DNA from: Brasilonema sp. UFV-L1
GTDB taxonomy: Bacteria > Cyanobacteriota > Cyanobacteriia > Cyanobacteriales > Nostocaceae
DNA length: 64,000 nt
Assembly: GCF_012912105.1 (NCBI RefSeq)
Contig: NZ_QMEA01000004.1
Span: forward strand, 1-64,000
Direction of reading: 5' to 3'
This document shows, piece after piece, positions 51,468 through 60,712 of this stretch (positions are counted from its first letter, which is position 1; the number at the start of each line of letters is the position of its first letter). Under the pieces are notes generated by a model. That model saw only the letters and a program-made list of their open reading frames with translations, was not told the origin of the DNA and did not search any database. The translations under genes were made by a program, and so were the position numbers.

Positions 51468-52511
51468 TTATTTAACGCGCCAAATTTTGGCAGTCTGATC
51501 TCCACTTCCACTGGCAAAGCTTTGCCCATCAAAATTAAAGACAACAGAGTTAACAACACCGGAATGCCCAAGAAACGTGCGAATGATTTTTCCTGTATGC
51601 CAATTCCAAAGCTTGATTGTTTTATCCTCACTCCCACTGACAAGGATTTTCCCATCACGGCTAAAGGCAATAGAGTTTACCAAATTCGCGTGTCCTTCAA
51701 GAGTTTGAATAAGTTTTCCTGTACCTGCATCCCATAGCTTGATTGTTTTGTCATTACTACCAGTAGCCAAAGTTTGCCCATCTAGACTAAAAGCAACTGT
51801 TCTGACTGAATCTTTATGCCCAGAGAGAGTACGCAGAAGTTGTCCAGTCTTTGGATTCCATAACTTAATTGTCTTATCTTTGCTAACGCTAGCGATTGTC
51901 TGACCATTAGGGCTAATGGCAACTGCAAACACTCCCTCAGAATGACCTTTAAGGGTATGAAGGACTTTGCTCGTTTGCACATTCCATACCTTGACTGTAT
52001 TGTCCCAACTACTGCTAATAAGCATTTGCCCATCAGGACTGAAGACTACAAATCTAACATTTTTGGGATGTTCTTCTAGAGAACGAATCAGTTTCCCAGT
52101 TTGCAAATCCCACAGCTTAATAGTGGCGTCTTTGCCACTACTGGCAAGCATCTGTCCATTAGGACTAAAAGTTACTGATAAAACACCTTTTGTATGCCCA
52201 GAAAGCGTACGAATCAGTTCTCCAGTCTTGAAATTCCAGAGTTTAATGGTTTTGTCTTCGCTAGCACTTGCAAGCTTTTGTCCGTCAGGACTTATAGCAA
52301 CAGACCAAATTCCGTTTGTATGACTTGTGAAGGTTTGTGGAATTTGAACATTTTCCCAATTTGCTCTTGCTTCAATCTGAGAATTTGTCTGCCATTGATG
52401 AACTCCATAAGCAGCACCACAAAGTGCTAGTACAATCGCAATACCAGTTCCAAGAAATTTTCTAGAATTTTTGCTAACAAAATGCCTATTGTCTGTCGTT
52501 TGATCTTTCAT
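51468..52511 (-). CDS. Membrane-anchored seven-bladed WD40 protein
   Basis: 347 residues from the ATG at 52511. A basic N terminus and one membrane helix (LGTGIAIVLALCGAAYGV, about 22-39) lead to seven WD40 repeats of 42 residues (consensus SGH...V.SVAFSPDGQ.LASGS.DKTIKLWN..TGKLIRTL) that make one complete propeller. It lies 19 bases behind the kinase-WD40 gene and its repeats are similar, so it may have arisen from that gene by loss of the kinase, or serve as its partner. It probably presents a protein-binding platform outside or at the membrane. Confidence 0.9.
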   Translation of the reverse strand: MKDQTTDNRHFVSKNSRKFLGTGIAIVLALCGAAYGVHQWQTNSQIEARANWENVQIPQTFTSHTNGIWSVAISPDGQKLASASEDKTIKLWNFKTGELIRTLSGHTKGVLSVTFSPNGQMLASSGKDATIKLWDLQTGKLIRSLEEHPKNVRFVVFSPDGQMLISSSWDNTVKVWNVQTSKVLHTLKGHSEGVFAVAISPNGQTIASVSKDKTIKLWNPKTGQLLRTLSGHKDSVRTVAFSLDGQTLATGSNDKTIKLWDAGTGKLIQTLEGHANLVNSIAFSRDGKILVSGSEDKTIKLWNWHTGKIIRTFLGHSGVVNSVVFNFDGQSFASGSGDQTAKIWRVK

Positions 52512-52530
52512 TGCAACCCTCCATGCTGAA

Positions 52531-54570
52531 CTACTGCCATATCTTGATAGTCTTGTCACGGCTACCACTGATTAAGGTGTGTCCCCAAGAACTTGTTGCG
52601 ACAGACAAAACCCAATCAGAATGTCCAGAAATAGTTTGCCGTACTTCTCCTGTTTGGAAATTCCAAACCTTGATAGTTTTATCAATACTGGCACTCATAA
52701 GGCTTTTGCCATCAAAGCTGAAGCTTACACCAACGACGCGATCGCTATGTCCTTTGAGTGTACGAATTAACTCTCCAGTGTGCATATTCCAAATCTTGAT
52801 AGTTTGATCCCAACTACCACTAGCAAGGCTGTTCCCATCTGGACTAATGGCTACAGATCTGACTGCATTCGTATGTCCCTCAATCGTACGGAGTAACTTT
52901 CCAGTTTGTACATCCCATACTTTGATAGTTTTATCTTGACTACCACTGATGAGGGTAAAACCATCTGAACTCAGAGCAACGGAGTAAACAGAAGCAGAAT
53001 GTTCTTTGAGAGTACGAACTAACTCTCCTGTGTATGCATTCCAAACTTTTATGGTATTATCTTGAGAACCACTTACGAGAATTTGACCATCACGACTGAG
53101 GGCTACAGACCAAACTGGCAGAGAATGACCTTTGAGTGTGTGACGTAGTTCCCCAGTTCGAGATTGCCAAATTTTGATAGTATCGTCTCCACTACCACTG
53201 ACTAGCGTTTGTCCATCCGAACTAAGACTTACCGTTCTCACGTTATCAGAATGTGCTTTTATAGTGCGACTCAGTTGTCCGGTGTTTGGATGCCAAATTT
53301 TGATAGTCTTGTCTTCACTACCACTGACAAGCGTTAGCCCATCACCACTCAGCGCAACTGACCAAACAGAGTCAGTATGTCCAGAAAGAGTTCTCACAAG
53401 AGTGAGTTCCTTTTCCTTTATATCTGGCTTTGTATCATGCTTTGGAAAGTAGTAAAATACTGCTGCGATCGCAAGTGCAATTCCTCCACAAATTGACAGC
53501 CAACTGACAAGCTGACGACGCTTGATTGGGTTATAGTTGACAGCTGTTGAAGTTTCACTAGATAAGTGAGTGTTTGCAGTTTTTGAAGCTGGCTCTTCAG
53601 AGGATGGTTCTGGTAAATCAATTGCAGTATGACTGGTGCTTTGGGAGACAGAGTTGGAAGTTGGTGCTGATGCGGAAAATACTGTCGTTTTTGGAGTAGA
53701 GGTTGACACAGGTACACTAACAGTAGTTGGTACTGTACTTGTATCGATATTTTCCAAATCGGACAGAACAGACGCTGCGGTCTGATAACGTTGGCGGAAG
53801 TCGGAATTAGTCATTTTGTCAAGTATCGCTGCCAACTCAAGACTCACCGAACAGCGACTCTGCCAACTTTGGATTCCTGCATACGGACTGAGGGGATCAA
53901 TCAGAGATCGGATTTCTTGAGCAGATAACCCACTCAGTGCTTGTATGCCTATGACTCCCACCGCATAAATATCACTATTGAGTTGAGGATAGCCATTGAA
54001 TTGTTCAATGGGCATGTAAGCTGGTGTACCAACTGCCAGCGTTAAATTCAGTTGACCTTGGGAATTGAGCGTACGGATTTGTTTTACTGCTCCAAAGTCA
54101 ATTAAAACTAATTTGTTATCTGTCTGTCGTCTGATGATATTGGATGGCTTAATATCGCGGTGAATCACACCCTGACTGTGTACATAGACCAAAATCTCTA
54201 AAATCTCTGTCAGTAGACAGATGACTTGATTTGAGTTCCATGATTGTCCTGGCACCAGTTCATGACTGAGAGTGTGTCCTGGGATATACTCTTGAACTAA
54301 ATAAAATTCTTTTTGTTCTTCAAAATAAGCTAAGAATTGGGGAATTTGGTGATGTAAACCGAGTTTTTCTAAAGTTTCCGCTTCATTTTTAAACCATGTG
54401 TGAATTTTGGGCATTAATTGCGGACTTTGATTGGTAGGTCGCAATTGCTTAACAACACACAAAGGATGACCTGGACGATGGGTGTCAGCAGCAAGATATG
54501 TTTGTCCAAAACCTCCGCTGGCTAGGACTTGAGTAATTTGGTAGCGCCCACCTAGAAGTTGACTGTTCAT
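52531..54570 (-). CDS. Ser/Thr protein kinase with seven WD40 repeats
   Basis: 679 residues from the ATG at 54570. The kinase domain spans about 10-265: glycine loop ASGGFGQTY, Lys41 in VVKQL, HRDIKPSN and DFGAV are intact, so an active enzyme is expected. A Ser/Thr/Pro-rich linker and one membrane helix (about 345-365, WLSICGGIALAIAAVFYYF) follow, then seven 42-residue WD40 repeats to the end, one full propeller. The cytoplasmic kinase and extracytoplasmic propeller arrangement parallels the WG-repeat kinase at 380. A WD40-only gene follows directly. Confidence 0.93.
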   Translation of the reverse strand: MNSQLLGGRYQITQVLASGGFGQTYLAADTHRPGHPLCVVKQLRPTNQSPQLMPKIHTWFKNEAETLEKLGLHHQIPQFLAYFEEQKEFYLVQEYIPGHTLSHELVPGQSWNSNQVICLLTEILEILVYVHSQGVIHRDIKPSNIIRRQTDNKLVLIDFGAVKQIRTLNSQGQLNLTLAVGTPAYMPIEQFNGYPQLNSDIYAVGVIGIQALSGLSAQEIRSLIDPLSPYAGIQSWQSRCSVSLELAAILDKMTNSDFRQRYQTAASVLSDLENIDTSTVPTTVSVPVSTSTPKTTVFSASAPTSNSVSQSTSHTAIDLPEPSSEEPASKTANTHLSSETSTAVNYNPIKRRQLVSWLSICGGIALAIAAVFYYFPKHDTKPDIKEKELTLVRTLSGHTDSVWSVALSGDGLTLVSGSEDKTIKIWHPNTGQLSRTIKAHSDNVRTVSLSSDGQTLVSGSGDDTIKIWQSRTGELRHTLKGHSLPVWSVALSRDGQILVSGSQDNTIKVWNAYTGELVRTLKEHSASVYSVALSSDGFTLISGSQDKTIKVWDVQTGKLLRTIEGHTNAVRSVAISPDGNSLASGSWDQTIKIWNMHTGELIRTLKGHSDRVVGVSFSFDGKSLMSASIDKTIKVWNFQTGEVRQTISGHSDWVLSVATSSWGHTLISGSRDKTIKIWQ

Positions 54571-54837
54571 AGCAGCACTCACGGGTTAAGCAATTTCAAA
54601 TACGGGCTGAATTCCCCATTCAAAAGAGTCAAGCTTGTTACTGTATGGCAATTTTCAATTGAAAGTAATCCCTTTGTGGAGGGACAAGATTTTGCCCCTT
54701 TATGCTTGGGTGTATTTAACGCAAATGAAAACAGCTATCAGTCCTAGCTAGTGTATGCATACATAGCTACAAAATTAGGTTGGGCTATTTCGGATTCAGC
54801 GCGTTCTATAATTTTAGAGTTTAACAGTAAAGACGAC

Positions 54838-56409
54838 TTACACTGAATCTTCTTCACTGTCAGAAGAAAACAGATTGGGGTCGAGGTAGTTGATACGTGC
54901 CAGGGGACTGAGGGCAGCCAAAATTTGAGCACCATAGCTACGGATAATCACACGACTATCTAGTAAAGCAACGATGCCTTTATTGTCGCGTAATGGGGCG
55001 ATCGCCCGTTGCAATTCATTCATCGCAATTGGCAACAAGTACAAACGAAACCAGTCTTGATGCAAGCGTTTGTGGTGTGCCACTCGACCTGCAACTAAGG
55101 GATTTTCTAGAGATGGCAAGGGTAAAGTCGCGATCACCAGAAGCTGAGGAGCTGGCAAAACCTTTTGATGCTCACGCCAAAATTCCCAACCACTGACCAA
55201 AATACCATTTTCATCCAAACAAGTTTTTTCCACCTGTACCCGTGAACCAAACTCAGAGGCAAGAATTGTCCCCACTTGTGATTTGAGAGGTACATCTCCC
55301 ACAAGCACAACTGTCAACCCTGATGCTGTAGCGCTTAAGCAGACTAGGGTTAGAACTTTATGAAGAAACGCTGCTTGAAATTCTGGTGTGTTGGGTAGGG
55401 GTAACTGGTAGGGTATGTACAATTGAATCGCTTCTGTTTGGTTATCAGAGGAAAACTTGAGGCAAGTTAACTCGTCTTCCAACCCCAAACGCTGGCGGAA
55501 TAAGGGAGCTTCAGTTTCCGGTTCTAAAGCACTGCCAATGAATACCACAGGCTGACGCTGCCAAATAGGGGATAGTATTTTTCCTAATTCAATGGGGACA
55601 CAATGCAAAGAAAATAAACCATGACGACGAGTAATAGTCGCCCAGAGTAGGGATGAGAAAGATGAGGAAGATAAAGAAGGGAAATTTTCGTTTCTATGTT
55701 GAAATTGCTGAGCGAATTGTTTCCAGGCATCGGGCAGGCTAGATATATCTAAAGCTGAATACAGATGACTCAAAATTTCTTCTTCTGCTTGAGAAATCAG
55801 ATAACATTCGTAGGGATTTGCAGGGTGCTTGAATAGTTCGTGTGTGAGTTGCGCCCGTGCAGAGCGAATAACTTCAGCTTGGGTTGGCTGGGCAAGCATG
55901 AGTTGCTCCCAGTCATTTGTTTCTAAATTCACTGTGAGTTCAGAACGTACCCAATCTTCCAAATCATCCACTCCATCAATAATTGTGGGGATACCATTCG
56001 GAAAATTCTCACAAGAACTCAGCTGTGCTTTTAACCAAGCTGCGGGGGAGATTAAGAACAGTCCTTGAAATTCATGACCAACCGGCCAAGCGTCACCTGT
56101 TCTGATTGGTTTATTAACTTGCAACCATTGTTGTAGGCGGGGTATTTCTACTTTAATCAGCCGTTGCTGTATTGCTGGGGGGGCAACAATAATCACAGGA
56201 CCATGCCACATCAATGCCGATGCTACAAAGCTGGTGCGATACCGTCCTTGATAACCGCAAGCTGCCCCGACTTGAATCAGGGCGCTACGTCCTAGGCGCA
56301 AGGCACGAGCCACCAACCGTGCCATTGTCAAATGATGTGGCCACGAAGGGAAACCCGCCTGCGATCGCAGGAAGTTATGTAGTGACAAATGAACTTCTGC
56401 TTCAATCAC
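54838..56409 (-). CDS. DinG-like protein with degenerate helicase motifs
   Basis: 523 residues, GTG start. The overall order resembles XPD/DinG helicases: SWPHHLTMARLVARALRLGRSALIQVG where the Walker A loop is expected, IIDGVDDLEDW where DEAH is expected, and near the C terminus ELQRAIAPLRDNKGIVALLDSRVIIRSYGAQILAALSP, which matches the DinG end (Q..GR.IR...D.G...LD.R....YG). The Gly-Lys-Thr loop is replaced by GYQGRYRTS, DEAH by DGVDD, and motif VI has lost its Gly-Arg. It is therefore probably not an active ATPase. I believe this is a cyanobacterial family, annotated as helicase; its role is unknown. Confidence 0.65.
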   Translation of the reverse strand: MIEAEVHLSLHNFLRSQAGFPSWPHHLTMARLVARALRLGRSALIQVGAACGYQGRYRTSFVASALMWHGPVIIVAPPAIQQRLIKVEIPRLQQWLQVNKPIRTGDAWPVGHEFQGLFLISPAAWLKAQLSSCENFPNGIPTIIDGVDDLEDWVRSELTVNLETNDWEQLMLAQPTQAEVIRSARAQLTHELFKHPANPYECYLISQAEEEILSHLYSALDISSLPDAWKQFAQQFQHRNENFPSLSSSSFSSLLWATITRRHGLFSLHCVPIELGKILSPIWQRQPVVFIGSALEPETEAPLFRQRLGLEDELTCLKFSSDNQTEAIQLYIPYQLPLPNTPEFQAAFLHKVLTLVCLSATASGLTVVLVGDVPLKSQVGTILASEFGSRVQVEKTCLDENGILVSGWEFWREHQKVLPAPQLLVIATLPLPSLENPLVAGRVAHHKRLHQDWFRLYLLPIAMNELQRAIAPLRDNKGIVALLDSRVIIRSYGAQILAALSPLARINYLDPNLFSSDSEEDSV

Positions 56410-56586
56410 ACGCTTTTAATTCCATACAAAGTGATGTTCTACTTACTTTTATCCCTATTACTATTATGTTGTCAGTTTTAGGAGTGAGTTGTTATGTATT
56501 AGTTGTTGGTTGTGATATTAACTACTAATGACTAACTCCTAATTTGTACACGATGGATGGAAAGAAAGCTACCATTCAAAGAGGAG

Positions 56587-56640
56587 CAAAAAGCTTGTGC
56601 TGTAAGCTTTTTGATCGCTCCTTTGTGGCACGAAGTGCCA
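56587..56640. promoter_or_regulatory. Two palindromes upstream of the M48 gene
   Basis: CAAAAAGCTT/AAGCTTTTTG (56587-56596 and 56604-56613) and TGGCAC-GAA-GTGCCA (56626-56640). They lie between divergent starts and 56 bases before the M48 ATG. They could be operator, leader structure or just spacer repeats; TGGCAC...GTGCCA is a common repeat word in such genomes. Confidence 0.4.
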
Positions 56641-56695
56641 TACTTGGAATTTTGACTTCCGCAAAGTGGTACTAATATCCAAATATCCATCAATT

Positions 56696-57661
56696 ATGCC
56701 AACTTACACAGGAATCTCCAGCGAAGCCTTCAGACATCCTCTAGATCGCCAAGCTGAACAAGCTTTACGCAATTTACCAGGATTTGATTTTATCGCGCGT
56801 AAATTTGTGGAATTTTTCGTAGAACGCCCCCAATTAGTCTATTTAATGGGCAACACCATCCAAGTTGGGCCACGCCAATATTCCAGTATTTACCAGATGT
56901 TTCGGGAATGTGTGCGGGATTTGGATATTTACCCAGAACCTGCACTATTTGTTGAACAAAATCCCCTAGCAAACAGCTATGCGCTGGGGCAAGACCATCC
57001 TTATATAGTCATAAATACAGGGATATTGGACTTGCTAAGCGAAGCCGAAATCAGGGCAGTGCTAGCTCATGAGCTGGGGCACATTAAATGTGGTCATACT
57101 ATTCTAATTCAAATGGCGATGTGGGCGATGAGTGCTGCTTCTGCCATTGGGGAGTTGACTTTGGGTATAGGTAATTTTGTCACTCAAGGTTTAATTTACG
57201 CCTTTTATGAATGGCGGCGTAAAGCCGAGTTATCCGCAGATCGTGCTGCATTGTTAGTGATGGATGACTTGAACTCTGTCATGACTTCTATGATGAAAGT
57301 CTCTGGAGGTAGTATCAATTATGCTAACGAATGTAGTTTACAAGAGTTTATCCGTCAGTCAGAAGACTACCAAGCACTTGATGCAGATGGACTGAATCAA
57401 ATATACAAATTCTTGATTTACAACGGTGCTCGTGGTACGATGCTCAGCCATCCTTTCGCTGTAGAACGTATACACTACTTGCGTCAGTGGGCAGAATCAG
57501 AAGAATATCAGCAAATTAAGCGCGGAAATTATCAACGAGCAACAGCTGCAGGTGCAGTGAATGTAGAAGCACAGACTGCTCAAAATGAAGAAGTTGAAGC
57601 TTTGCGCCAACAACTTGAAGAATTACAAAGGGAAATTGATCGTATTAAAAAGTCTGAGTAG
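56696..57661 (+). CDS. M48 family zinc metallopeptidase
   Basis: 321 residues from the ATG at 56696 (MPTYTGISSEAFRHPLDRQA); a longer frame begins 30 bases upstream. The zinc motif HELGH is at 125-129 (AVLAHELGHIKCGH) and the third ligand lies in ELSADRAALLV. A hydrophobic stretch between them (MAMWAMSAASAIGELTLGIGNF) may touch the membrane. The C terminus is a coiled coil (EEVEALRQQLEELQREIDRIKKSE). Related HtpX-like proteases act in membrane-protein quality control; the substrate is unknown. Confidence 0.92.
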   Translation: MPTYTGISSEAFRHPLDRQAEQALRNLPGFDFIARKFVEFFVERPQLVYLMGNTIQVGPRQYSSIYQMFRECVRDLDIYPEPALFVEQNPLANSYALGQDHPYIVINTGILDLLSEAEIRAVLAHELGHIKCGHTILIQMAMWAMSAASAIGELTLGIGNFVTQGLIYAFYEWRRKAELSADRAALLVMDDLNSVMTSMMKVSGGSINYANECSLQEFIRQSEDYQALDADGLNQIYKFLIYNGARGTMLSHPFAVERIHYLRQWAESEEYQQIKRGNYQRATAAGAVNVEAQTAQNEEVEALRQQLEELQREIDRIKKSE

Positions 57662-57705
57662 AGGTGTATTAGCTTTTCATACCATTTCTTTAAGAAGATG
57701 CGTTT

Positions 57706-57730
57706 AGCCTGCCTCTGCAGGCTTTCTTTG
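57706..57730 (+). terminator. Intrinsic terminator of the M48 gene
   Basis: AGCCTGC (57706-57712) pairs with GCAGGCT (57717-57723) around CTCT, followed by TTCTTTG. It lies 45 bases past the stop. Confidence 0.7.
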
Positions 57731-58452
57731 TGTAGCTCTTGGTAGTACGTTGTTAAGAGTTGTTGCGTGCTCCGATCTCTGCCTTGCCACTCTACCGCTC
57801 ATCCCCAGAAAGCTAGAGATCCCCAGACACATCAGCCTCCCAACGCTGCGAACTGCCCTCTAGCCTTGCAGGTTGAGAGTGATAAAGTGCAGCCTCATAT
57901 AAAATTAGTTTGATAAAAATTCTCAGAAAGTCTTCTTGTAGATGCAAGAGAACGCAGCAAGCTGCGCTCTAGGGTGACAAGTGGTGTATCAAGGAAAACA
58001 ACAAATCAATAGCGATCTTTTGACAGAGTAGAGGCAGTTGCTGAATTGTTATCCATATTGTTTATGACTATAAGTAGCCGTCATGAACTGCTTACAATGA
58101 AATCATTGTCTTTTAGCAAAGCACAAATTAATGAAAAATGATTAAAAATAGGACGAATAAGAAGCCTGTTAAATAATAATAAATAATATTTATTCATCAA
58201 TAAATAAAGTCGTTTGATTTAGTTTGAAATTTTCCTCTTGTGTAAAAAAGACGATACAATCAAATTAAAAAAAATATATAAATTTTTCGTAAATCGCTTG
58301 TAAAAATAGCTTCAAGATCATTTGCATTCTAGTAAAACTATAGCATTTACAATAAAAAGAAACTATACATTTACAGTGAAATATGAATCTAAAACTAAGT
58401 AATTATTGTTATAATATAGACAAGTTTTGTATGAATTTGATAGGTAAAGACA
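57731..58452. other. Region upstream of the peptide locus
   Basis: About 720 bases. The first 250 are GC-richer spacer sequence; from 58100 onward the DNA is strongly AT-rich, as in the whole peptide locus that follows. This is probably the promoter region of the peptide gene at 58453. No gene is supported. Confidence 0.45.
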
Positions 58453-58758
58453 ATGGTTGTTTCTGACTTAGAATTTTGTCAGTTAATAAAACTCGAAAGC
58501 AATATCATTACAGGAGGTGCATCGACTAGTGCTAGTACTCAAACGTACTCCTCTCAAGGATTTGGTTATGCACAGGGTGACGCTATTGCCTATGGAGATA
58601 CTACTTTTTCTTCTGCCGATACTAACACCAATGTTGTGAATACTTCTACTTACTATTCTACCGTTTCCTTGGCAAATGCAAATGCTGTTGCTTGGGACAG
58701 TAATGGCAGTTCTAGGTCTTCAAGTACTAGTCATTCATACTTTTATGGTGGTGTGTAA
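58453..58758 (+). CDS. Double-glycine leader small protein, Ser/Thr/Tyr-rich (A)
   Basis: 101 residues. The leader MVVSDLEFCQLIKLESNIITGG has the SDL..(L/C)...E...I.GG pattern of peptides cut after Gly-Gly by C39-type exporters. The predicted mature part (79 residues) is made almost only of S, T, A, N, G, D and Y, with an AYG/FGYAQGDA-type repeat and no Cys. A paralogue with the same leader lies at 61963-62241 on the other strand. Neither bacteriocin nor adhesin function can be chosen from the sequence. ATG start with weak RBS. Confidence 0.7.
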   Translation: MVVSDLEFCQLIKLESNIITGGASTSASTQTYSSQGFGYAQGDAIAYGDTTFSSADTNTNVVNTSTYYSTVSLANANAVAWDSNGSSRSSSTSHSYFYGGV

Positions 58759-59566
58759 CCAATTCACAACACACACCAAGTTGATTTTACTCTGACCTAG
58801 TTTGAATCAGTGGTTCAGGTCTGTTCTAAGAAGTGTATCGTTGCACAGATACTAGTTTGAAAAATATTTGCTGTACATAGTTCCCCCTTGCTTTCTAGTG
58901 AGGGCAAGGGGCTTATGCTATATAGTAGTAAGCTTTTGAGCAAAGCTGACTAACATAAATAGATAACATACTGTTTAACAGTCTTAAATATGACTTGAGT
59001 GCAGACTGAAATTAACAGTATTTATATCAAAGTTATTGTAGAAAGATGACAGTAACTGACATGAAAATTAGAAACAATCTTCTTACAAAGCCTCAGTATA
59101 ATTTTAGGAAGCACTGACCACTGAGGGTGACTTGGAACTCATAGTGAAACTCAAACAAATCACCATTGCTAAAAATAATGTAGCGAATATTTTGCCAATG
59201 CAGAAGCTGTTTTTATAACTGTTCCACCGCAAGCAACCAAATCATCTTTAAGCTTAGCCTTGGGTAAAGGTAAAAAAGACTTAGATCTACTAGCATAAAG
59301 TGAAGCTTCAGTTATCAGTTACTTTGATATAGACTTTTTTCTTTTGAGTTTATTGCTGATTTAAGATTAGTAACATTAATAGATAGTTCTATGATAGAAA
59401 AAGCAAGAGCAGCTGGAGATATATTTTTTGCATGAATTGACCTGACTAATTTCTTTCGTCCAATATAACTGCTTTGTTGTACTGGCTAATAATGAATAGT
59501 AAGTAAATGTGAATAAATCTCGTGTTTGCTGATTTTGTCTCTATGGTTAGTAGAATGAAGTGTATT
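58759..59566. other. Spacer with gene relics between peptide gene and ligase
   Basis: About 800 bases. A hairpin CCCCTTGC/GCAAGGGG (58884-58891 and 58904-58911) could end the peptide-A transcript. 59194-59298 looks like the tail of a broken peptide gene (listed). 59340-59434 is an open stretch (...MIEKARAAGDIFFA) that also reads like a relic, family unknown. Confidence 0.45.
59194..59298 (+). pseudogene. Relic of a double-glycine peptide gene (C-terminal part)
   Basis: The frame reads ANAEAVFITVPPQATKSS and then a Ser/Leu/Gly/Lys tail to a TAA. The preceding bases continue the sense (VKLKQITIAKNNVANI) only in another frame, so a frameshift lies near 59192. Composition resembles C termini of cyanobacterial bacteriocin-like peptides. 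It may be a dead precursor of this locus; identification is tentative. Confidence 0.3.
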
Positions 59567-60538
59567 TTAAGAAGTCAGCAGAACTTCAGCAATTGCTTGG
59601 GAAATGGGTAAACCAGGACAGCACTCTAGCCAGAAAAATTCTCCAACTGGGTTAACCTCTAGGAATACATGCCGCCCATCCGGCGTCAAAATGATGTCAA
59701 TTGCTCCATAGTTTAAGCCGAAGTATGACATCAGTTGCAAAAGTTTCTTCTCCACGTCTTCTGGCAAGTTATAAAACTCCCAGGCGTTGAGTAAAGCAAG
59801 CCCTTGTCGTCGCCAGTCGTATTGAGCTTTCTGATTGCGTTGGGAGTTAACTGCTGCGGTGAACACACGCTGTCCTACAATTGTTGTGCGCAACTCTAGC
59901 GTCTTTGACAGTTTCTCCTGAAACGTCATTGGGCACAAACGCAGTCCTTCAAGATTTTCTAAATCTTCGTCTTTGACTAGATTGGTGAAAACAACTTGTT
60001 CCTGCCCTTTATCGTCATAGATAGCGAAAGAAGAAAGCATTTTCACAATCATTCCCTGTTCGCACTCCTGAGCAAATTGCTTCACTGCTTCTGGATTGTT
60101 TGTTGTTAAGGTGCGCGGGGTGTCTAAACCAAGTTCCTGTGCGACTTGCAGCTGTAGTTGCTTGTTTTCAGCCAGACGGATATTTGGCAGAGGATCCAGG
60201 TGAAATCCCTTTATACTGGTAATCATGCCTTGAATAGTGACGCGAGATTCCTGGATAGAGGCTTGTCTAAGTTGTGAGTCCATGACTCTAGGAATTCTTG
60301 AGCCAATGGCAATCCGTCGATACCAAACTGCAGATATCTCACTCAAATCAAGTTTTTGCTTATCAACTGTAAGAATGTTCTGTTTACATCCTTTGCTGTA
60401 ATAAATATCTAGCTGAACTTCTGTCGGAAATTGGTCTGTGTTAAAACGAAATGCTTTTCTTCCTTGAGCTTGGATTGCGTTTATTACTAGAGGAATGCTC
60501 TCGTTATCTTGACTATGAGTAATGATTAAAACAGTCAT
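59567..60538 (-). CDS. mdnC: Microviridin-type ATP-grasp ligase (ester-forming, MdnC/MvdD-like)
   Basis: 323 residues. TVLIITHSQDNESIPLVINAIQAQG...FRFNTDQFPTEVQLD, VWYRR, the central ATP-binding VKMLSSFAIYDDKGQE and the metal site DIILTPDGRHVFLEVNPVGEFFWLE are those of MdnC, the ligase that closes Thr/Ser-to-Asp/Glu ester rings in microviridins; MdnB, which makes the Lys amide, differs in the first and last motifs. It follows the precursor gene by 174 bases on the same strand. No second ligase lies in the window. It acts in the cytoplasm and needs the PFFAR(Y/F)L helix of the leader. Confidence 0.92.
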   Translation of the reverse strand: MTVLIITHSQDNESIPLVINAIQAQGRKAFRFNTDQFPTEVQLDIYYSKGCKQNILTVDKQKLDLSEISAVWYRRIAIGSRIPRVMDSQLRQASIQESRVTIQGMITSIKGFHLDPLPNIRLAENKQLQLQVAQELGLDTPRTLTTNNPEAVKQFAQECEQGMIVKMLSSFAIYDDKGQEQVVFTNLVKDEDLENLEGLRLCPMTFQEKLSKTLELRTTIVGQRVFTAAVNSQRNQKAQYDWRRQGLALLNAWEFYNLPEDVEKKLLQLMSYFGLNYGAIDIILTPDGRHVFLEVNPVGEFFWLECCPGLPISQAIAEVLLTS

Positions 60539-60599
60539 CTAGTCATTGTCAGTAGAAAATCAATGGCAAAACTGTACTGAACCTCTTGCATAAATGTTT

Positions 60600-60690
60600 T
60601 TTGTCTCACGCAAAGCATGCCTTTTCGCGAAGCGTAGACACCCGGAGGGCGGCGTAACCGTTGAGTAGGGATGCAAAGAAGAGCACCCAA
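60600..60690. repeat. Reiterated spacer repeat between precursor and ligase genes
   Basis: GCATGCCTTTTCGCGAAGCG and CCCGGAGGGCGGCGTAACC are words of the GC-rich palindromic repeats scattered in Nostocales spacers, here inside an otherwise AT-rich locus. It could form a hairpin that lowers ligase expression relative to the precursor. Confidence 0.5.
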
Positions 60691-60712
60691 AAAATAAATG
60701 AGTGCAAAAAGT

